A stretch of DNA of 64,000 nt from CAMLJR01 sp964631955. GTDB lineage: Bacteria > Pseudomonadota > Gammaproteobacteria > Pseudomonadales > CAMLJR01. Positions 61,209 through 64,000 of this stretch are shown here, piece after piece. The translations under genes and the position numbers were made by a program. The first letter of the stretch is position 1; every line of letters begins with the position of its first letter. The notes beneath the pieces were generated by a model. That model was not told where the DNA came from. It ran no database searches and saw nothing but the letters and a program-made list of their open reading frames with translations. The stretch spans positions 1-64,000 of the forward strand of contig CAZWBA010000005.1 of assembly GCA_964631955.1 (NCBI GenBank), read 5' to 3'.

Positions 61209-62579
61209 ATGCCGATGACCGAATCGCTACGTTTCATCTGCGCCGCCGGCGCGGTGATGATTTATCTCGCCATGTGCCTCTGGATCGCGCGTCGCGAAAT
61301 CGGCAAGCGGCGCGCAACGGCCCGGCTCGCCATCCATGCCGAGGGCGATCGCACACCGGCCTGGCGCATCGTCTACGCAAGCCAGACCGGCACCGCCGAG
61401 GAAATCGCGCGTCACACCGCACATATTTTCCACCTCGCCGGCGTACACGTTCAGCTGAGCGGGTTATCCGGACTCAGCGGCGAAATCCTCGCGCGCGCCG
61501 ACCGCATTCTCTTTATCGTCAGCACTTACGGCGAAGGCGATCCGCCCGATAACGCCGCTGCCTTCGTGAAGCAGATGAACGCGGCCAAACCCGGCGCGCT
61601 GAGCCATCTGCACTACGCCATGCTGGCGCTCGGCGACCGCACGTACACCCATTTCTGCGGTTTCGGGCGCACGCTGAACGACTGGCTGACCGCGCAGGGT
61701 GCGCAGTCCCTGTTTCCATTGCTCGAAGCCGATCGCTGCCATGCCCCGACGCTGGAAAGCTGGTGGCAGCAGCTCAGCCATCTCGCCGGCACCGACGATG
61801 CGCCCGACTGGCAGGGACCGGCCTTTACGCCGTGGCGGCTCGTCGCCCGCCGGCTCATGAATGCCGGCAGTCAGGGCAACGGTATCTACCACCTCGAATT
61901 CACACCGCTGGCCGGCGCGGCGCTGCCGGACTGGGAATCGGGCGATCTGGTCCAGATCCGCATTCCCGACGACGCTTACCCGCGCGACTACTCGATCGCC
62001 TCGATCCCGCAGGACGGTCGCATTCATCTGCTGATCCGCCTGCATCGCCACGCCGACGACAGTTACGGCGCCGCGTCGGGCTGGCTGACCCAGACTTTGA
62101 ATATCGGCGACACCGCGGACCTGCGCTGGCGCCGGCACGAACGCTTCCAGCTCGGCGAGAATGCGGCCCGCCCGCTCATCCTGATCGGCAATGGCAGCGG
62201 CATCGCGGGATTGCGCGCGCATCTGAAAGCCCGCGCCCTGATGGGCGGCGCCCGCACCTGGCTCATCTTCGGCGAGCGCAATGCGGCCTGCGACTTTCAC
62301 TATCGCGTCGACATCGAAGCGTGGCACCGCGCCGGCGTCATCGAAAAGCTCGACGCCGTTTTCTCGCGCGATCAGGCGGAATGCCGCTACGTACAGGACC
62401 GGCTGCTCGAAGACGCCGACGCGGTGCGCGACTGGGTCAACCGGGGCGCCGCCATTTATGTCTGCGGCAGCCTGCGCGGGATGGCGGCGGGTGTCGACGA
62501 TGCACTGACTGCCATTCTCGGCAGCGCCGCGCTCGACGAACTTTCCCGCACGGGACGCTACCGGCGCGATGTCTACTGA
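61209..62579 (+). CDS. Membrane-anchored flavodoxin-type reductase (CysJ/CPR-like)
   Basis: The 456-residue protein has one N-terminal helix (about residues 9-27). A flavodoxin FMN domain follows (YASQTGTAEEIARHTA, IVSTYGEGDPPDNA, LGDRTYTHFCGFG). The FAD/NADPH half has PRDYSIASI, LILIGNGSGIAGLRAHL and CGSLRGMA. It should carry electrons from NADPH via FAD and FMN toward a membrane partner such as the PepSY protein. The domain order is that of sulfite reductase alpha subunit. It lies 14 bases after apbE. Confidence 0.9.
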   Translation: MPMTESLRFICAAGAVMIYLAMCLWIARREIGKRRATARLAIHAEGDRTPAWRIVYASQTGTAEEIARHTAHIFHLAGVHVQLSGLSGLSGEILARADRILFIVSTYGEGDPPDNAAAFVKQMNAAKPGALSHLHYAMLALGDRTYTHFCGFGRTLNDWLTAQGAQSLFPLLEADRCHAPTLESWWQQLSHLAGTDDAPDWQGPAFTPWRLVARRLMNAGSQGNGIYHLEFTPLAGAALPDWESGDLVQIRIPDDAYPRDYSIASIPQDGRIHLLIRLHRHADDSYGAASGWLTQTLNIGDTADLRWRRHERFQLGENAARPLILIGNGSGIAGLRAHLKARALMGGARTWLIFGERNAACDFHYRVDIEAWHRAGVIEKLDAVFSRDQAECRYVQDRLLEDADAVRDWVNRGAAIYVCGSLRGMAAGVDDALTAILGSAALDELSRTGRYRRDVY

Positions 62580-62636
62580 CAGCCCTGTCGGAAATCAAAA
62601 AATAACCAGTCAAAAACAATAACTAGTTACATATGC

Positions 62637-62656
62637 AATTAGTAATTGTTATCATT
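62637..62656. promoter_or_regulatory. Fur-box-like site upstream of the TonB receptor
   Basis: AATTAGTAATTGTTATCATT; the reverse complement contains AATGATAACAATTACTAATT, close to the Fur consensus half AATGATAAT. It lies in a 162-base gap before the receptor ATG at 62742. Suggests iron repression. Confidence 0.55.
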
Positions 62657-62741
62657 CGCGCCGATTTTTCCATAGCCAGCCATCGCGTCCCGAACCCGTG
62701 AGCCAGCCACTCAACGATTTCTCACAACAGGACAATTTCCA

Positions 62742-64000
62742 ATGTCATCCATTCGCAAACCCGGCTCTATCCGTATACCTGCCAGAACGACTCAGCAGAC
62801 CTTTGCCAAATCGCTGCTGGCTCTCGCCATCGCGGCGCCGATCACCGCTCAGGCCCAGTCGGCGACCGAACAGGTTTTGCGCCCTGTCAACGTCAAGGCA
62901 CAGACCGAAGCACCCTACAAAACCGATGCGTCGTCCAACCCCAAATACACGCAGCCGCTGATCGATACGCCGCAGACGATCCAGGTCATCAAAAAAGAAG
63001 TGCTGCAGGAGCAAGGCGCGGCATCGCTGATGGAAGCACTGCGCAACACCCCCGGCATCACCATGCAGCTCGGCGAAAACGGCAATACCTCCGCGGGCGA
63101 TACGTTCCAGATGCGCGGTTTCTCGACCCAGAACTCGACATTCATCGACGGCATTCGCGATCTCGGCGCGATCACGCGCGATGTGTTCAACCTGGAACAG
63201 GTCGAAGTCGTGAAGGGTCCGGCGGGTGCGGATATCGGCCGTGGTTCCGCCTCGGGTTACATCAACCTCGTCTCCAAACTGCCGACGCGCGACGGCAAGA
63301 ATCTGGCCACCGCCACCCTCGGCACCGCCAGCAAGAAGCGCGTGACCGCCGATCTCAACGAAGCCTTTGGTGAAACCGGTGGCTTCCGCCTCAACGCCAT
63401 GTGGGCGGACGGCGGCGTGGACAAACGCGACGAAGTGGAAAACACCGGCTTTGCGGTGGCGCCGTCGCTGGCGCTGGGCCTCGGCACACCGACCCGCTTC
63501 TATTTCTTCACACAGCACGTGCGTCAGCAGAACGTTCCGGACGGCGGCATCTTCACGCTCGGCCGCGACGATTACTATCAGGCTCCGTCCTACACCGCGA
63601 GCGGCAACACCGTGCAGAACGGTGCGACGACCGCACTGGCTAACGCCATCGTGAATGCGCCGGAAGTCGACCGCGAAAACTTCTACGGTCACAAGAAGGA
63701 TTACGAAGATGTCAGCGCGGACATGGTGACGGTCAAGTTCGAGCACGATCTCAACGCCAAAACCATCGTTCGCAATACCTCGCGCTACGGTAAAACCGAA
63801 ATGGACCGTGTCACCACCGGCGTCAACCTCGGCATCAACGCCAACGCGGTCAATCCATCCCACGCGCTCTATCTCGATCCGAACAACCCCGCAGCCTGGG
63901 TGTTCCAGCCGAGCCGTCAGCGCGTGGATCGCGAAAACGAAATTCTGGCCAACCAGACCAGTCTCGTCACCGAGTTCAATACCGGCAGCATCAAACATTC
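62742..64000 (+). CDS. TonB-dependent siderophore receptor, 5' part (runs off the right edge)
   Basis: About 419 codons are visible. A signal peptide ends near AQAQS, and the plug domain has IDTPQTIQVIKKEVL, DTFQMRGFSTQNSTFIDGIR, LEQVEVVKGPAGADIGRGSA and GYINLVSKLPT. These are hallmarks of TonB-dependent siderophore receptors of the Fiu/CirA catecholate type. No N-terminal signalling (FecA-type) extension is present, so no cell-surface signalling is predicted. The beta-barrel is incomplete here. The Fur-like site upstream and the reductase operon before it support ferri-siderophore uptake. The exact ligand is unknown. Confidence 0.92.
   Translation, partial: MSSIRKPGSIRIPARTTQQTFAKSLLALAIAAPITAQAQSATEQVLRPVNVKAQTEAPYKTDASSNPKYTQPLIDTPQTIQVIKKEVLQEQGAASLMEALRNTPGITMQLGENGNTSAGDTFQMRGFSTQNSTFIDGIRDLGAITRDVFNLEQVEVVKGPAGADIGRGSASGYINLVSKLPTRDGKNLATATLGTASKKRVTADLNEAFGETGGFRLNAMWADGGVDKRDEVENTGFAVAPSLALGLGTPTRFYFFTQHVRQQNVPDGGIFTLGRDDYYQAPSYTASGNTVQNGATTALANAIVNAPEVDRENFYGHKKDYEDVSADMVTVKFEHDLNAKTIVRNTSRYGKTEMDRVTTGVNLGINANAVNPSHALYLDPNNPAAWVFQPSRQRVDRENEILANQTSLVTEFNTGSIKH

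Noticed and set aside
61450..61485. LSGLSGLSG repeat in the reductase as possible domain repeat
   Set aside because: Only three tripeptides in a surface loop of the flavodoxin domain; not a structural repeat.
62745..63998. Minus-strand frame opposite the TonB receptor
   Set aside because: Receptor plug motifs are unmistakable on the plus strand; the mirror frame follows codon bias.

Overview
The window looks like a chromosomal segment of a Gram-negative proteobacterium, most likely a gammaproteobacterium. The evidence is an LpxR-like outer-membrane enzyme, outer-membrane lipoproteins, a TonB-dependent receptor, a MacAB-type tripartite pump, a Fur-box-like site and candidate sigma-54 promoters. 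The taxon is inference. I see no insertion sequence, prophage, CRISPR array, rRNA or complete tRNA. Coding density is high and only one gene-free stretch exceeds 300 bases (5069-5561).

Left third (1-25 kb), envelope stress and signalling. The left edge holds the N-terminal part of a HAMP-array sensor kinase. It is followed by membrane and lipid genes: a phospholipase D-VTT fusion with an EEP-family phosphodiesterase, a YihY/PLD-lipoprotein pair, an LpxR-like protein and an MscS channel. Also here are trehalose-6-phosphate phosphatase and many very small stress proteins (DUF3309, two DUF1328, CsbD). A signalling block at 13.1-20.8 kb holds a receiver-kinase, a CHASE3/GAF hybrid kinase and an NlpC/P60-like protein that appears to lack its catalytic residues. 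Divergent from these is a sigma-54 activator (NtrC type). The intergenic regions carry seven candidate -24/-12 promoters, each pointing at one of the stress genes. I read this as a sigma-54 regulon probably governed by the activator. A DUF4398/OmpA/DUF1328/CsbD series follows the activator, then a VPLPA-CTERM protein and NhaA.

Middle (25.4-38.1 kb), a catabolic island. It has a GntR regulator, a PAS-GGDEF-EAL protein, five SDR dehydrogenases, a SnoaL-like protein, a spinster-like MFS transporter, a hydroxyisobutyrate-dehydrogenase-type enzyme, a double carboxymuconolactone-decarboxylase-domain protein and an aldehyde dehydrogenase. The substrate is not evident. Two palindromic intergenic repeat elements lie inside it.

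Right-middle (38.4-52.5 kb). This holds a diguanylate cyclase, a copper-type P-ATPase, another SDR, the three-gene AmmeMemoRadiSam set, an SLC13/TrkA-C transporter, a thioesterase, a CocE-type hydrolase, an EncFtn-like ferritin with no encapsulin gene nearby, a YcgN cysteine-cluster protein, a Sel1 protein and a dicarboxylate symporter.

Right end (52.6-64 kb), probably one iron/siderophore locus. MacA, MacB and an outer-membrane factor overlap or abut and run into a PepSY membrane protein. Then come a DUF2271 protein with a textbook flavinylation motif, a DUF4198 protein, an ApbE flavin transferase and a membrane-anchored CysJ-like reductase. After a Fur-box-like site comes a TonB-dependent siderophore receptor that runs off the window. 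I propose siderophore uptake, reductive iron release through a flavinylated carrier, and recycling of the ligand by the MacAB-type pump. This is the most interesting system here.
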